Assembly: GCA_964468125.1 (NCBI GenBank)
Contig: CAYXVF010000013.1
Span: 17,544 to 81,543, forward strand
DNA: 64,000 nt
Direction: 5' to 3'
From: CAYXVF01 sp964468125
GTDB taxonomy: Bacteria > Myxococcota > XYA12-FULL-58-9 > CAYXVF01
The notes beneath the pieces are model-generated. The model had not been told where the DNA came from, did no database searches, and was given only the letters and a program-made list of their open reading frames with translations. Positions 41,380 through 50,091 of the stretch are shown in pieces. The translations under genes and the position numbers were made by a program. Within the stretch, counting starts at the first letter, position 1, and each line of letters opens with the position of its first letter.

Positions 41380-42003
41380 TCAGGCTTCGGCCGTAGCCTC
41401 TTGGCCTTCAGCCGCCTTTTCGTCACCCGCGGACGTCAACGGACCCGCCGGCGGCGCAACGCGGGCGACCGTCTCGTCCTCGTGCGACGAAAATCGGACA
41501 CCTTCGGGGAGCTGAATGTCGCTCAGGTGAAGGTTGTCGTTGATCCCGAGGTTGCTCACGTCGACGGCGAGCTTCGGCGGCACCTTCGCCGGCAGACAGA
41601 CCACCTCGATCCGACGCAGAAGCTGGGAGAGGATGCCACCATCGACCGCGCCCTTGGGCTTACCGGTGAGCTCGAGGGGGATCTCGATGTAGATCTCCTG
41701 GTTCATGTCGACCGCGTAGAAGTCGAGGTGAGTGTAGGTCCGCTTCACCGGATCCCGCGAGATCTCCTTCAGCTGAACACGCAGCTCCTTGCCACCGTCG
41801 ATGGTGAGCTGGAACAAGTGCCCTTTGCCGAACTGCTTACGCTGCAGGTCGAAGATCTTCGGGTCGACGCTGATCGGGGTCTCCCCCTCCACGCCCGGTC
41901 CGTAAACGATCGCCGGAATCTGGCCAGCAGCACGCAGGCGACGCGCGAAGCCTTTGACGCCAGCCTGGCGAGTGGTGGTCTCGATGAGATCGCTAACTTC
42001 CAT
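41380..42003 (-). CDS. rplY: Large-subunit ribosomal protein L25 (Ctc/TL5 long form)
   Basis: A 207 aa protein. The N-terminal ~95 residues match the 5S-rRNA-binding L25 fold (GFARRLRAAGQIPAIVYGPG) and the C-terminal part is the TL5/Ctc extension. It begins with ATG 42003, 29 bases after prs. General-stress relatives bind 5S rRNA. Confidence 0.94.
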   Translation of the reverse strand: MEVSDLIETTTRQAGVKGFARRLRAAGQIPAIVYGPGVEGETPISVDPKIFDLQRKQFGKGHLFQLTIDGGKELRVQLKEISRDPVKRTYTHLDFYAVDMNQEIYIEIPLELTGKPKGAVDGGILSQLLRRIEVVCLPAKVPPKLAVDVSNLGINDNLHLSDIQLPEGVRFSSHEDETVARVAPPAGPLTSAGDEKAAEGQEATAEA

Positions 42004-42032
42004 TGTCTTGCTCCCTATGAACCCGCCTCGTC

Positions 42033-42983
42033 TCAGACGAAGAGCGAGCTGACAGACTCCCCAAAGTGAATCCGGCGCATGGCCTTGGCTAGGAGCGGCG
42101 CGCAGGTGAGCACTTTGATCTGCTCACACTTCCGTGCCGCTTCGTGGAGGGGAATCGTATCGGTTACGAAAACGCTTTCGAGCGCGGAACCGCTGATGCG
42201 CTCGATGGCGGGCCCTGACAGGACCGGGTGCGTCGCATAGGCGACGACGCTCTTCGCGCCGCGCTCCATCAGTGCGCTCGACGCTTCGGTCATCGTGCCC
42301 GCAGTGTCGATGATGTCGTCGACCAATACCGCGTGTTTGCCTTCCACGTCGCCGATGATGTTCATCACCTTGGCCACGTTCGGGCTGGGACGACGCTTGT
42401 CGATGATTGCGAGGGTCGAGCCCAGACGCTTCGCGTAGGCGCGCGCCCGTTCCACACCGCCGGCATCCGGAGAGACGACGACCGTCTCGTTCGGGTCGAA
42501 CTTCTCGTGCATGTCATCGAGGAGGACCGGCATTGCGTAGAGGTGGTCGAAGGGAATGTCGAAGAAGCCCTGGATTTGCCCCGCGTGCAAATCGATGGAG
42601 AGCACTCGACTCGCGCCGGCGGCGGTCAAGAGATCGGCCACGAGCTTCGAGGTGATCGGGGTGCGCGGCTGCACCTTTCGATCCTGACGGGCATAGCCGT
42701 AGTAGGGGATCACAGCGCAGATGCTGTCCGCCGACGCACGCTTCAGCGCGTCGATCATGATCAGCAGCTCCATGAGGTTTTCGTTGCTCGGGGAGCAGGT
42801 CGACTGGACGACAAAGACTTCGACGCCACGAACGTTGTCTCCGCACTCCACGAAGATCTCGCCGTCGGAGAAGCGCACGATGTTCATGTCCCCGAGGGGA
42901 ACGTCGAGATACTCGCAAATCGCGTTCGCGAGCGGCTCGTTCGATGTTCCCGCGAACACCTTCAGTGACTGCTCGTGCGGCAT
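42033..42983 (-). CDS. prs: Ribose-phosphate pyrophosphokinase
   Basis: A 316 aa PRPP synthase. Motifs: LKVFAGTSNEPLA at the start, RQDRKVQPRTPI, DLHAGQIQGFFDIP and the PRPP loop VLVDDIIDTAGTMTEA. It makes PRPP from ribose-5-phosphate and ATP for nucleotide, His and Trp synthesis. ATG 42983 gives the family-typical length; ATG 43007 would add eight residues and lacks a spaced ribosome site. The tRNA-Gln gene ends 72 bases upstream on the same strand. Confidence 0.95.
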   Translation of the reverse strand: MPHEQSLKVFAGTSNEPLANAICEYLDVPLGDMNIVRFSDGEIFVECGDNVRGVEVFVVQSTCSPSNENLMELLIMIDALKRASADSICAVIPYYGYARQDRKVQPRTPITSKLVADLLTAAGASRVLSIDLHAGQIQGFFDIPFDHLYAMPVLLDDMHEKFDPNETVVVSPDAGGVERARAYAKRLGSTLAIIDKRRPSPNVAKVMNIIGDVEGKHAVLVDDIIDTAGTMTEASSALMERGAKSVVAYATHPVLSGPAIERISGSALESVFVTDTIPLHEAARKCEQIKVLTCAPLLAKAMRRIHFGESVSSLFV

Positions 42984-43054
42984 CGCCGTAAGCCTCTTCA
43001 GCGTCATCCACCTACGACGTCACCCTGGCGACGTCCCGTGATGTGGGTTTCAGG

Positions 43055-43130
43055 TGGTTGGGGCGGCAGGACTCGAACCTGCGCGTGGCGGTACCAAAAA
43101 CCGCTGCCTTACCAACTTGGCTACGCCCCA
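43055..43130 (-). tRNA. tRNA-Gln (anticodon UUG), CCA encoded
   Basis: Acceptor TGGGGCG pairs with CGCCCCA, D-arm GCC/GGC, anticodon stem GCGGT/ACCGC with a seven-base loop TTTTGGT whose anticodon is TTG at 43097-43095, and T-arm with GGTTCGAGTCC. The genome encodes the 3' CCA. It lies just upstream of prs and may share its transcript. Confidence 0.96.
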
Positions 43131-43213
43131 ACGCGCCCCGAGCTGTTTCGGGGACCCGTCTCTCCAGAGCAAACGAAGACAAAGGAGCCCCGTTCCGCCC
43201 GGAAAGAACGCGG

Positions 43214-43242
43214 CTGGTAGCAATATGGGGGTGCGCTGTCAA
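43214..43242 (-). promoter_or_regulatory. Candidate promoter for tRNA-Gln
   Basis: Perfect TTGACA (43242-43237) then 17 bases then TACCAG (43219-43214) on the minus strand. Predicted start near 43207, about 77 bases before the tRNA; a GC hairpin (43136-43153) lies in the leader. Confidence 0.5.
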
Positions 43243-43276
43243 CGATCGATGCGCCCTCACCGCAAGCTCTGCGCAC

Positions 43277-43810
43277 TCAGTCCTTGCGCCGACGCCGTTT
43301 GCGCTTCTTGCCCTTCTTCCCTTTCCTGGGGGCGGGCTTCTCGACGCGCTCCATCGGGTAGCGGTCGAGGTAAGCCGCACCGTCGAAGCGCCAGGTCCCA
43401 TCGATTTGCGTCAGCGGAATGTCGCGGGTGTTCTCTCCCATCGACACGCTCACCGTCGCCGTATCGCCCTGCACGGTCACCTCACCGCAAACAACCTGCG
43501 CGATGGCGCCGAGCACCCCTTTGGTGAGCTCTTCGTCCTTGGCCATCGCTTCGATGGCCGCAGCGGTTGCGAGCGCGCCGAAGGCTTCTGGGTCGGATGC
43601 CTTGGCGGCCTCCACCAGCGCTTGGCAGGTCTGAACCGGGTCGAGGGCCTTCGCGGCCTCTTCCGTCGATTTCGCTGGCGGCGCGTCGACAACCGCCGTC
43701 GCCTCGCCCTCCACCGGCGGCGGGACCGGCTTTTCGGACTCGTCGAGGGGAACGGCCTCCTGCGCGCAGGCAACGAGCAGCGGGACAATGAGGACGGTCG
43801 AGCGTTTCAT
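43277..43810 (-). CDS. Small lipoprotein with basic tail
   Basis: A 177 aa lipoprotein (signal VLIVPLLVAC with Cys at 15). After a Pro/Glu-rich spacer a ~100-residue folded part (ALDPVQTCQALVEAAKASD, TVSVSMGENTRDIPL, DGTWRFDGAAY) resembles DUF4878/NTF2-like lipoproteins. The last 16 residues are nearly all Lys/Arg (GKKGKKRKRRRRKD), unusual for an anchored lipoprotein and perhaps for contact with peptidoglycan or nucleic acid. Stand-alone gene. Confidence 0.75.
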   Translation of the reverse strand: MKRSTVLIVPLLVACAQEAVPLDESEKPVPPPVEGEATAVVDAPPAKSTEEAAKALDPVQTCQALVEAAKASDPEAFGALATAAAIEAMAKDEELTKGVLGAIAQVVCGEVTVQGDTATVSVSMGENTRDIPLTQIDGTWRFDGAAYLDRYPMERVEKPAPRKGKKGKKRKRRRRKD

Positions 43811-43919
43811 GCGGCTCCTCGGAATGACCGCCCGAGCGTAGGGGCCTTAGGAACGGCGCGTCAAGCGCTGGCGGGATCCGCTCGCCTCTCGCCCAACCGC
43901 GTGGCCCGCTCCCCCGCCC

Positions 43920-45041
43920 TCACTCCAGAACGTCGAGGAAGGTGTATTCCCACCAGTGTGCGTCGGGGCCGTGGGTGCCGGTCACCCATTGGCGGAAGGC
44001 GTTGAAGGTCCGGCCGCCGGGCTTGCCGTCTCTTTGATCACCTTCGAGACCGAGCCCGCCTTGCACTTCCTCCCAGGCCTGCTGGAGGTTCTCAAAGCCC
44101 TTCGCGCGCAATGCGGCCACCGTATGGGCCCAGAGCGCCTCGTAGTTCTGCGCGTTGAGTTCGGCCCCGCCGTCGACGGAGCGAAGACCTTCGGGCAATC
44201 CGGCCGTGCGCTCGAGGAGCACGCGACGCTCGCGGTCGTCGATGCTGCCCCAACCACCGCGGTACCAGAGCTGGAAATTCTCGGAGCTGCCCGCGAAGAA
44301 CGGATCGTTGGCGATCGACTCCGGGAGGTCGGCGAGCGGATGGGTGGTGCCGCCGGGGCCGCGAACGGTTTGGGCGGGCGCTGCCGGCTCTCGCTCGGCG
44401 TCGAGCGGCGGGAGGGGACGGCTCTCGATCTCCCCGGCGGCTGCTTCGCGTTCGGCGCGTCCTTGAATGTGACTGATCAACGCGCCCTGGATCATCGCCG
44501 CGTCTTCTTCAGTGCGATGGCGGTTCAGCGCTCGATACTCTGGATCCTGCTCCATGGCTTCAGCGAGTCGCGCGGCAAACTCCGGGCTTTGGATCGCGGC
44601 GAGCTCCAAGGGACTCATACCGTCGATCATCGCGGCGAGCCTCGCCTGGTCCCCCTCGAGCTTCTTGTCCGCGTTGTACCACCAGCTGTCGATCGAATCG
44701 CCGCGGCCAATCAGCGACAGAAAGGTGTCCTTGATGCCTTCCCAGGTGCGGCTGAAGAAGCCCGGCCGGGCGGTCAGGCCGCGGGCCATGGCGAGCGGTT
44801 GGCTCAGGCTCGCCCCGCTGGAGGCACGCGGCGTCAGCGAGTCGCGGACCTGGGTCAAAAACGCCTGCTCCTCCGCGGTGCGCTGCGGATTCGCGGCGAG
44901 GGTGCGCACCTCCGGCGGCAGGGCGGCGAGCTCGGCCTCGTTCAGGACGCCGGGGGTGGGATCGACGCCGGCGACGGATTCGCCCAGCTGGTCGATCTGG
45001 GCCAGGAGACGGTCTTCCGGTCGAATGCTGATTCCGCTCAC
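43920..45041 (-). CDS. Soluble protein of unknown function, associated with the secretion-like operon
   Basis: A 373 aa protein with no signal peptide or membrane segment. GTG 45041 is chosen because a GAGGAGG ribosome site lies five bases upstream; a longer frame to 45125 lacks support. The segment ANDPFFAGSSENFQLW (residues 244-259) resembles ANNPFPATTDEFKLW in the 798 aa neighbour, and a Trp-led helix followed by LAAMIDGMSPLELAAI resembles LAAIGQMDRKTVQML in the same neighbour. These matches are by eye. It is the last gene of the block, 142 bases after the TPR gene and beyond an inverted repeat, so it may have its own promoter. Confidence 0.55.
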   Translation of the reverse strand: MSGISIRPEDRLLAQIDQLGESVAGVDPTPGVLNEAELAALPPEVRTLAANPQRTAEEQAFLTQVRDSLTPRASSGASLSQPLAMARGLTARPGFFSRTWEGIKDTFLSLIGRGDSIDSWWYNADKKLEGDQARLAAMIDGMSPLELAAIQSPEFAARLAEAMEQDPEYRALNRHRTEEDAAMIQGALISHIQGRAEREAAAGEIESRPLPPLDAEREPAAPAQTVRGPGGTTHPLADLPESIANDPFFAGSSENFQLWYRGGWGSIDDRERRVLLERTAGLPEGLRSVDGGAELNAQNYEALWAHTVAALRAKGFENLQQAWEEVQGGLGLEGDQRDGKPGGRTFNAFRQWVTGTHGPDAHWWEYTFLDVLE

Positions 45042-45152
45042 ACAATCCTCCTCGAGAGCTCGCAGGAGCGCTCTTTGTGAGGATCTACACCGGCATGTAA
45101 GCTTTGGTTGTACAATATACGACACATGAAAAGGTGTCGCCCGTGGGACAGT

Positions 45153-45187
45153 CTAGACCGAAGCCATTCAACCGGACTTCGGTCTAG
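45153..45187. repeat. 11-bp inverted repeat at end of the TPR gene
   Basis: Perfect arms CTAGACCGAAG and CTTCGGTCTAG with a 13-base loop; one arm contains the stop codon of the 163 aa gene. It could end the operon transcript or pause it before the 373 aa gene. No T-run follows on the minus strand. Confidence 0.6.
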
Positions 45188-45675
45188 CGCGCCGCCTCGA
45201 ACCGCTCGTAAGCGGCCTGCGCGAGAATGAGCGCTCGTTTGGTCGCCTCCATTTTTGCCTCCGGATCTCGGTTCACGACACGCTCGAGGGTCGCCGCGGC
45301 AGCTACCCAGCGCCCGGTGCTGAGCTCGAGCTGAGCGCGTGCCACCAGGGCGTCCGGGTCGTCCGGAGTGCGGGCCAAGAGGGTCTCCACCTTTTCCTGC
45401 GCGCGGTCGCTGAGTCCGAGCTTCAGCAAGGTCTCGATCGCGAGCAGGGTCGGCGTCGCATCCGTTCGGTCGAGCTCTTCGAGCATTTCGAGCATGATCA
45501 ACGCCCGCTCGTCGTGCCCGCCGTCGAGGAAGAACTGCGCGCGGCCTTTGAGCTGCTCGACGAGCTCCGCGTTCATGCCGAGAATGTCCCGCAGCTCCGA
45601 TGAGCCGTCCAGGTACGCCTGCACCTCCGTGTCCGTCACATCCATCTCGCCGATGTTTTCACTCGTGTCAGTCAT
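45184..45675 (-). CDS. TPR protein resembling class II type III secretion chaperones (SycD/LcrH-like)
   Basis: A 163 aa acidic helical protein with about three tetratricopeptide helical pairs (FLDGGHDERALIMLEMLEELD, quoted for its first repeat; then LKLGLSDRAQEKVETLL; then LSTGRWVAAAATLERVV). Length, acidity and the first repeat resemble SycD/LcrH chaperones, which hold translocators for export. It starts two bases after the 798 aa gene with a GGAGG ribosome site. Chaperone function is inference from size, TPR content and position; other small TPR proteins look similar. Confidence 0.55.
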   Translation of the reverse strand: MTDTSENIGEMDVTDTEVQAYLDGSSELRDILGMNAELVEQLKGRAQFFLDGGHDERALIMLEMLEELDRTDATPTLLAIETLLKLGLSDRAQEKVETLLARTPDDPDALVARAQLELSTGRWVAAAATLERVVNRDPEAKMEATKRALILAQAAYERFEAAR

Positions 45676-45677
45676 GG

Positions 45678-48074
45678 TCAGCCTCCGATGTTCCTGATGA
45701 TCGACATGATGGTCTCGTGCAGCATCTTTGAGATATTGCTCATCATCGTCAGCATCTGCTGGCGCCGCTGCTGAATGTTTTGAATCTTCAGCTGAAGCTC
45801 GCTCATGTCGAAGCCACGGGTTTCGATCGCGTCGTCGATCATGCCGATGCGATTCTCCAACTCCTCGTCCAACGTCTTTGCGTCCATCTGATTGTAGTGG
45901 ATCACCGGGGGCTCTCCCCCGTCGTTGAAATCGATCTCCAGCGAGGCCTCGAAGGGGTCTTCCTCGGAGCCACCAGTAGGAGCGGTCATCGCCGAGTCCG
46001 TGTTTGTCACGTCCTTCGGTGGGGGTGCGGAATCGCTCTCGTTCATCGCGGCCGAGTCGTCGTCCAACTCCAACTTGCCTCCCAGAACCCGATTGTTCTT
46101 CCAGCCGACGTCCTCTTCCATGAGGCGTTCGCTTCGCTGCTCGGTGCCCATGGCCTCCCGGAGCCGCTCCGCCGCCGTCGACGTCGTCGACACTGATTCG
46201 GGAGTCTCGAAGTCGACCTCATTGAGGAACGAAAAGTGCTTCAGGTTTTCGCCTTCGAGGTGGCCCGGAGGGAGCGCGCCGAAGAGCTCGGCGAGTGAAA
46301 GATCGCCGCCGGTCGCCGGGAGATGCTTCGATACCTCTTCGAGGAAGTTCCCCGCAGTCTGCGGCTCCACCCCGGAGAGCTCGTAGAACAACAAATCTAC
46401 GCCGCGTTCAAAACCAGTCGCAGCAGCGTTCTCGAACAACTCCCACAATTTGAACTCGTCCGTCGTCGCTGGAAACGGGTTGTTCGCGACAGTCCCGGGG
46501 GCAGAATCGATGATGTCCTTGAGCGCAAGCGCGCGACCACCCATGCGCGTGCCGCCGATTTGGTCGAGCATCTGGACCGTCTTTCGATCCATCTGCCCGA
46601 TCGCCGCGAGCTGCGACGGTGTTCCCGAAGCGAGCAGTCGCTTGAGAGCCGGCCGAAAGGCCCAGTGGCAGTCGCCGCCCCGGTGGTCACAGCGGTCGTG
46701 GAAATTGTCGTCGTACCCGTTGTCGACGCCTTTCTCGTACTTGCCGTCAGCCCCCTGCGCACGCACGATGGCGAGCATCAGGCCCTTCGCCAGAGTCGCA
46801 TACTCAGCAGGCGAGAGCTGCGCCGCCCCGAGCATCAGCTCCTTGAACAGGTCCGTCGCTTCTTCATTATGGACGCCCGCCACATGCTCGTGGGGCACCC
46901 TCTCCATGAACCACTCGACGATCGCATCCGATGTCGCCCAGGCGGAGCCGGATGCGATGAACGAGAGCAGCTCCGACCTCACATTGGCCGGGCTTCCGAA
47001 ATTGACCCGCGCGATGTCGTCGAGAAACCCGATGGCCTCGGCGTTGAGTCCCTTCGCTTCGGCCTCGTTCCCTGAATCGACGTTCTCGCTCGCTCCGGAG
47101 GATCCGCCCGTCCCTTCCGGGCCGTCGACTTCCGCGCCGCCGTTGCCACTCGCATCGGAGTCACCGCCGGGGGCGTCGTCTGCCTGCACCGGTGGCGGCG
47201 TCCCGTCCGGCTCGAAGTCCAAGAGCTGACCGAGCTCTTCCATCACCTCGTGACGCTCGCTGTCGCTCAGGTCTTCCTTCAGCTGCAGGCGCAGAGCCTG
47301 CACGCGGCGTTTCTTCTCGAGCGCGCGCTTCTTCCATTTGTTGAGCGCGTCGAGCTTGCGGGCCTCGTCCATCAAGAGCTCGCCGTCGAGCATGTAGGCC
47401 TCGCGCAGGACCGCCTGCACGAACGCGTTCACGTCCATTCCCAGCGGAAACGACGACTTGTTCTGGAACACCGCGTTGCCCACCTGGGCCCCGAGATTGG
47501 GGCTCTTCGGGTTCGTCACCACGACGCCTGCGATGTGGTTGCGCACGCCGCTCAGGGGCGAATCCGCGTCAACGCCATCCCCGTCGACCGCGTCCGCCAT
47601 CAAGAGCATGGTGCCGTCCTGAAGCTTTGCGGTGGTGCGTTGCATGGTCGTCTGGTGCTTGGCGAACCGCCCCTCCTTCTCGACCGCCCGCTTTCCAAAG
47701 CCCGCGAGCTTGGCCAGCGATTCGTCCGCCGGCACGAGGTCCTGATCCAAGCCGACGAGCACCTCGCTCAGTCGAAGCTCCGCGGCGTCCATGGCGGGCG
47801 CGGCGTTCTTCATGAGCTGCCCGAGCTGCTCGAAGGGGTTGCCCGCCTGCCCCGCCCGGAGTCCCGCGTCCGTGGGCGTAAGCTGCGGTGTTTGCGTGAG
47901 CATCGCCTCACCCATGCCGTCGGTCACGGGCATTCCCGCCGCCGGTGCACCCGCGGCTCCCGTCTGCGCGGCTGTGGGCCCCCGGTTCTGCGGCGCAGGC
48001 CCCTGCGCCGGGCGCTCGGCGACTGCTCCTGGATTTGCCTGGGGCGCGCGGCCCGCTCCGTCTACACCACTCAT
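45678..48074 (-). CDS. Large secreted-type coiled-coil protein, paralogue of the 662 aa neighbour
   Basis: A 798 aa protein. Residues ~1-90 are disordered and rich in Pro, Ala and Gln with no signal peptide. Residues 215-259 hold the block NAFVQAVLREAYMLDGELLMDEAR (shared with the neighbour), 260-345 a charged low-complexity segment, 345-600 a helical domain ending in ANNPFPATTDEFKLW (530-544), and 759-798 a C-terminal coiled coil (LQLKIQNIQQRRQQ then MLTMMSNISKMLHETIMSI). That tail matches the end of the 662 aa protein and resembles type III translocator/needle-type C-termini. No catalytic motif is evident. Confidence 0.55.
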   Translation of the reverse strand: MSGVDGAGRAPQANPGAVAERPAQGPAPQNRGPTAAQTGAAGAPAAGMPVTDGMGEAMLTQTPQLTPTDAGLRAGQAGNPFEQLGQLMKNAAPAMDAAELRLSEVLVGLDQDLVPADESLAKLAGFGKRAVEKEGRFAKHQTTMQRTTAKLQDGTMLLMADAVDGDGVDADSPLSGVRNHIAGVVVTNPKSPNLGAQVGNAVFQNKSSFPLGMDVNAFVQAVLREAYMLDGELLMDEARKLDALNKWKKRALEKKRRVQALRLQLKEDLSDSERHEVMEELGQLLDFEPDGTPPPVQADDAPGGDSDASGNGGAEVDGPEGTGGSSGASENVDSGNEAEAKGLNAEAIGFLDDIARVNFGSPANVRSELLSFIASGSAWATSDAIVEWFMERVPHEHVAGVHNEEATDLFKELMLGAAQLSPAEYATLAKGLMLAIVRAQGADGKYEKGVDNGYDDNFHDRCDHRGGDCHWAFRPALKRLLASGTPSQLAAIGQMDRKTVQMLDQIGGTRMGGRALALKDIIDSAPGTVANNPFPATTDEFKLWELFENAAATGFERGVDLLFYELSGVEPQTAGNFLEEVSKHLPATGGDLSLAELFGALPPGHLEGENLKHFSFLNEVDFETPESVSTTSTAAERLREAMGTEQRSERLMEEDVGWKNNRVLGGKLELDDDSAAMNESDSAPPPKDVTNTDSAMTAPTGGSEEDPFEASLEIDFNDGGEPPVIHYNQMDAKTLDEELENRIGMIDDAIETRGFDMSELQLKIQNIQQRRQQMLTMMSNISKMLHETIMSIIRNIGG

Positions 48075-48102
48075 GGTTTCGTGCTCCTGCCCCGGGGGGC
48101 GA

Positions 48103-50091
48103 TTAACCTTCGAGCTTGCGGACGATGCTCATCGCGGCGTCGTGAAGCGCCTTCGACATGTTCGACATCATCTGCAGCAGTTGTTGTTGTTTTTGCAGCT
48201 GGTTTTGCAGCTCTACGTTCATCAGCTGAGCGTCCTCGCCGACGGAGTTGAGCTGGTCCTCCAGATATTTCTCGTAGTCTTTCAGCTCGCCGACCGTGTG
48301 CGCGGCCTTGCGCGCACCCGCTTCGATCATCCGAGCCGGGTCGAGGTCGTCGTCTTCGCCACTCGGTGGCGAAAGCATGGCCTCTTCGTAGGCCGCGAGC
48401 GCCGCATCGGCCCCCTCGCTCAACCAGATCCCGTGCACGTCCACGCCGCTGTGGTGTGCGAGCTCGTCCAGCGCGTCGTTGCGGAGGAGCTCGTACTCGT
48501 CGGACTCGCTGCCGGTGAGGGCCTCGCGAATGGATTTGCCGGACCAGTCTTTCATGCGGGAGCCGTAGAGCCCGTAGGCGATTGCTACGCCCGCAGCCGC
48601 GGCAACGCCGAGGCCGGCAAACGGTGCTGCTGCAAGAAACGCCGACGTAGTGACTCCCGTCGCTGTAAGCCCGGCAAGTGCCGACATTGCCGCCGGCGAA
48701 GTGGCTACGAGTGCTGTTGAACCCGCGGCGACAGCGCCCACTGCGGCTCCCTGAGCGACCGCGGCTCCGACCGCACTACGCTTCCCCCTCGGCGCCTCCC
48801 CGATCTTCTGCGCCACCGAGGTCAGCCGCAGATAGGGCGGGAGCGCCTCGAGGAGCTCGACGAGCTCGTCCTCGTCGTCGTAGACCGCGAGGCGGACCAT
48901 CAGCGGGTAGATGTACTCGTGAAACTCAGAGACCGACACACGTCCGGCGAAATCCTTGATCCGATCGAGGTTGTCCTCGATGTCGTCGTCGTCCTCGGCC
49001 CACTTTTGCAGGCTCAGCCGCTCCCCTTTGCTCAGAGCGTCGGGTTTGTCCCAGGGCGGGATCTCCTGGCCCGGGCCCACCTCTACCGCGGTGTCCGCCA
49101 TCGCCTCTTCCGCGTCCTGCACCGAGTAGAACGCGTTCACCACCTCCATGCGCGCGCTGTCGATGTCCTTCATCTCGAAGGGCTGCCGCAACGCATCGGT
49201 GGATTCCTTGCCGGCGTTGGCGCTGATCGCCTCGCGCGTGCGCTGCGCCTCCTTGCGGATCGCCTCGCGCAGCTCGTTCGCCTTCTTCATGCGCTCGGCG
49301 AAGTCGCGCATGATCTCGTTACCGATGGCGTAGCTCTCGCGCATCACGCGCTGCACGAAGGCCTGGGGGTTATTGCCGAGGCGGGCCAGGCGGAGCATCT
49401 CCTTCAGCTTGGCGACTTTGATCGCCTGCTGCTTGGCGGCGAGCGAGCGAACCTCGTGCGCGACCTTGCGGGCGTCGGCACGGGAATGGTCACCCGAGCG
49501 CACCCCGGCCTCCTGCGCATCGTCGTCCACGAGCAAGGCTCCATCGAGGAGCTTGGGCAGGGCTTTCTCGAATTCCCCCTTGCCGGTCAGCTCGGCGGCA
49601 AAGCCCATCAGTTTCCCGAGGATCTTCGGCGGGAGATCGATCTCCGTATCCACGTCCACCGGCTCGCCGAGGTCATGGGCCGCGGCGTCGCGCACCGGCT
49701 TGCGCGCGTTCTCGAACGGATTCTCCTGGACGGAGCGGTCCTGCACCGGCTTCGCGTCGCGGGTCTCGCGGCGGTCTTCCTTCTGCATCGGGCGAGGCCG
49801 GCTCTCGACGACGTCACTCTCGGTGTCGACGTTCATCTCCCGGGCCCGGCCGCTTCCGCCGACGTCGGCGGCGGTGTCGAAGTCGCTCGTGGGCACGACG
49901 ACGCCCGCATCCGCGAGCATGGCCCCTACGTCACCGGAGCCAGTCGGTGCCGCCGGGGCTCCCGAAGGCGACGCGCCCGTCGAGCCGCTGGTCGGTGCCG
50001 CGGCGGCTCGGCTGTCCGGTTGCTGACCCGGTTGGCTCGCGGGCGTCGGCGCCTGATTCGCGCCGCCCGGGACATTCCCCACGCCGCTCAT
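48103..50091 (-). CDS. Putative translocator-like protein with central hydrophobic segment
   Basis: A 662 aa protein without a signal peptide. Residues 1-140 are Pro/Ala/Gly-rich and disordered. Residues 244-288 match the neighbour's middle block (AFVQRVMRESYAIGNEIMRDFAERM, first half AFVQRVMRESYAIG). Residues 439-509 form a long Ala/Gly-rich hydrophobic stretch able to make one hairpin of two membrane helices (AAVGAVAAGSTALVAT, then AAPFAGLGVAAAAGVAIAYG), the layout of type III major translocators. Residues 623-662 are a coiled-coil tail (QLLQMMSNMSKALHDAAMSIV). The ATG overlaps the stop of the 188 aa gene (ATGA). Function is inferred from layout. Confidence 0.5.
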   Translation of the reverse strand: MSGVGNVPGGANQAPTPASQPGQQPDSRAAAAPTSGSTGASPSGAPAAPTGSGDVGAMLADAGVVVPTSDFDTAADVGGSGRAREMNVDTESDVVESRPRPMQKEDRRETRDAKPVQDRSVQENPFENARKPVRDAAAHDLGEPVDVDTEIDLPPKILGKLMGFAAELTGKGEFEKALPKLLDGALLVDDDAQEAGVRSGDHSRADARKVAHEVRSLAAKQQAIKVAKLKEMLRLARLGNNPQAFVQRVMRESYAIGNEIMRDFAERMKKANELREAIRKEAQRTREAISANAGKESTDALRQPFEMKDIDSARMEVVNAFYSVQDAEEAMADTAVEVGPGQEIPPWDKPDALSKGERLSLQKWAEDDDDIEDNLDRIKDFAGRVSVSEFHEYIYPLMVRLAVYDDEDELVELLEALPPYLRLTSVAQKIGEAPRGKRSAVGAAVAQGAAVGAVAAGSTALVATSPAAMSALAGLTATGVTTSAFLAAAPFAGLGVAAAAGVAIAYGLYGSRMKDWSGKSIREALTGSESDEYELLRNDALDELAHHSGVDVHGIWLSEGADAALAAYEEAMLSPPSGEDDDLDPARMIEAGARKAAHTVGELKDYEKYLEDQLNSVGEDAQLMNVELQNQLQKQQQLLQMMSNMSKALHDAAMSIVRKLEG

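Noticed and set aside
43136..43153. GC hairpin upstream of tRNA-Gln as a terminator
   Set aside because: It lies between a candidate promoter and the tRNA, with no T-run; more likely part of the leader.
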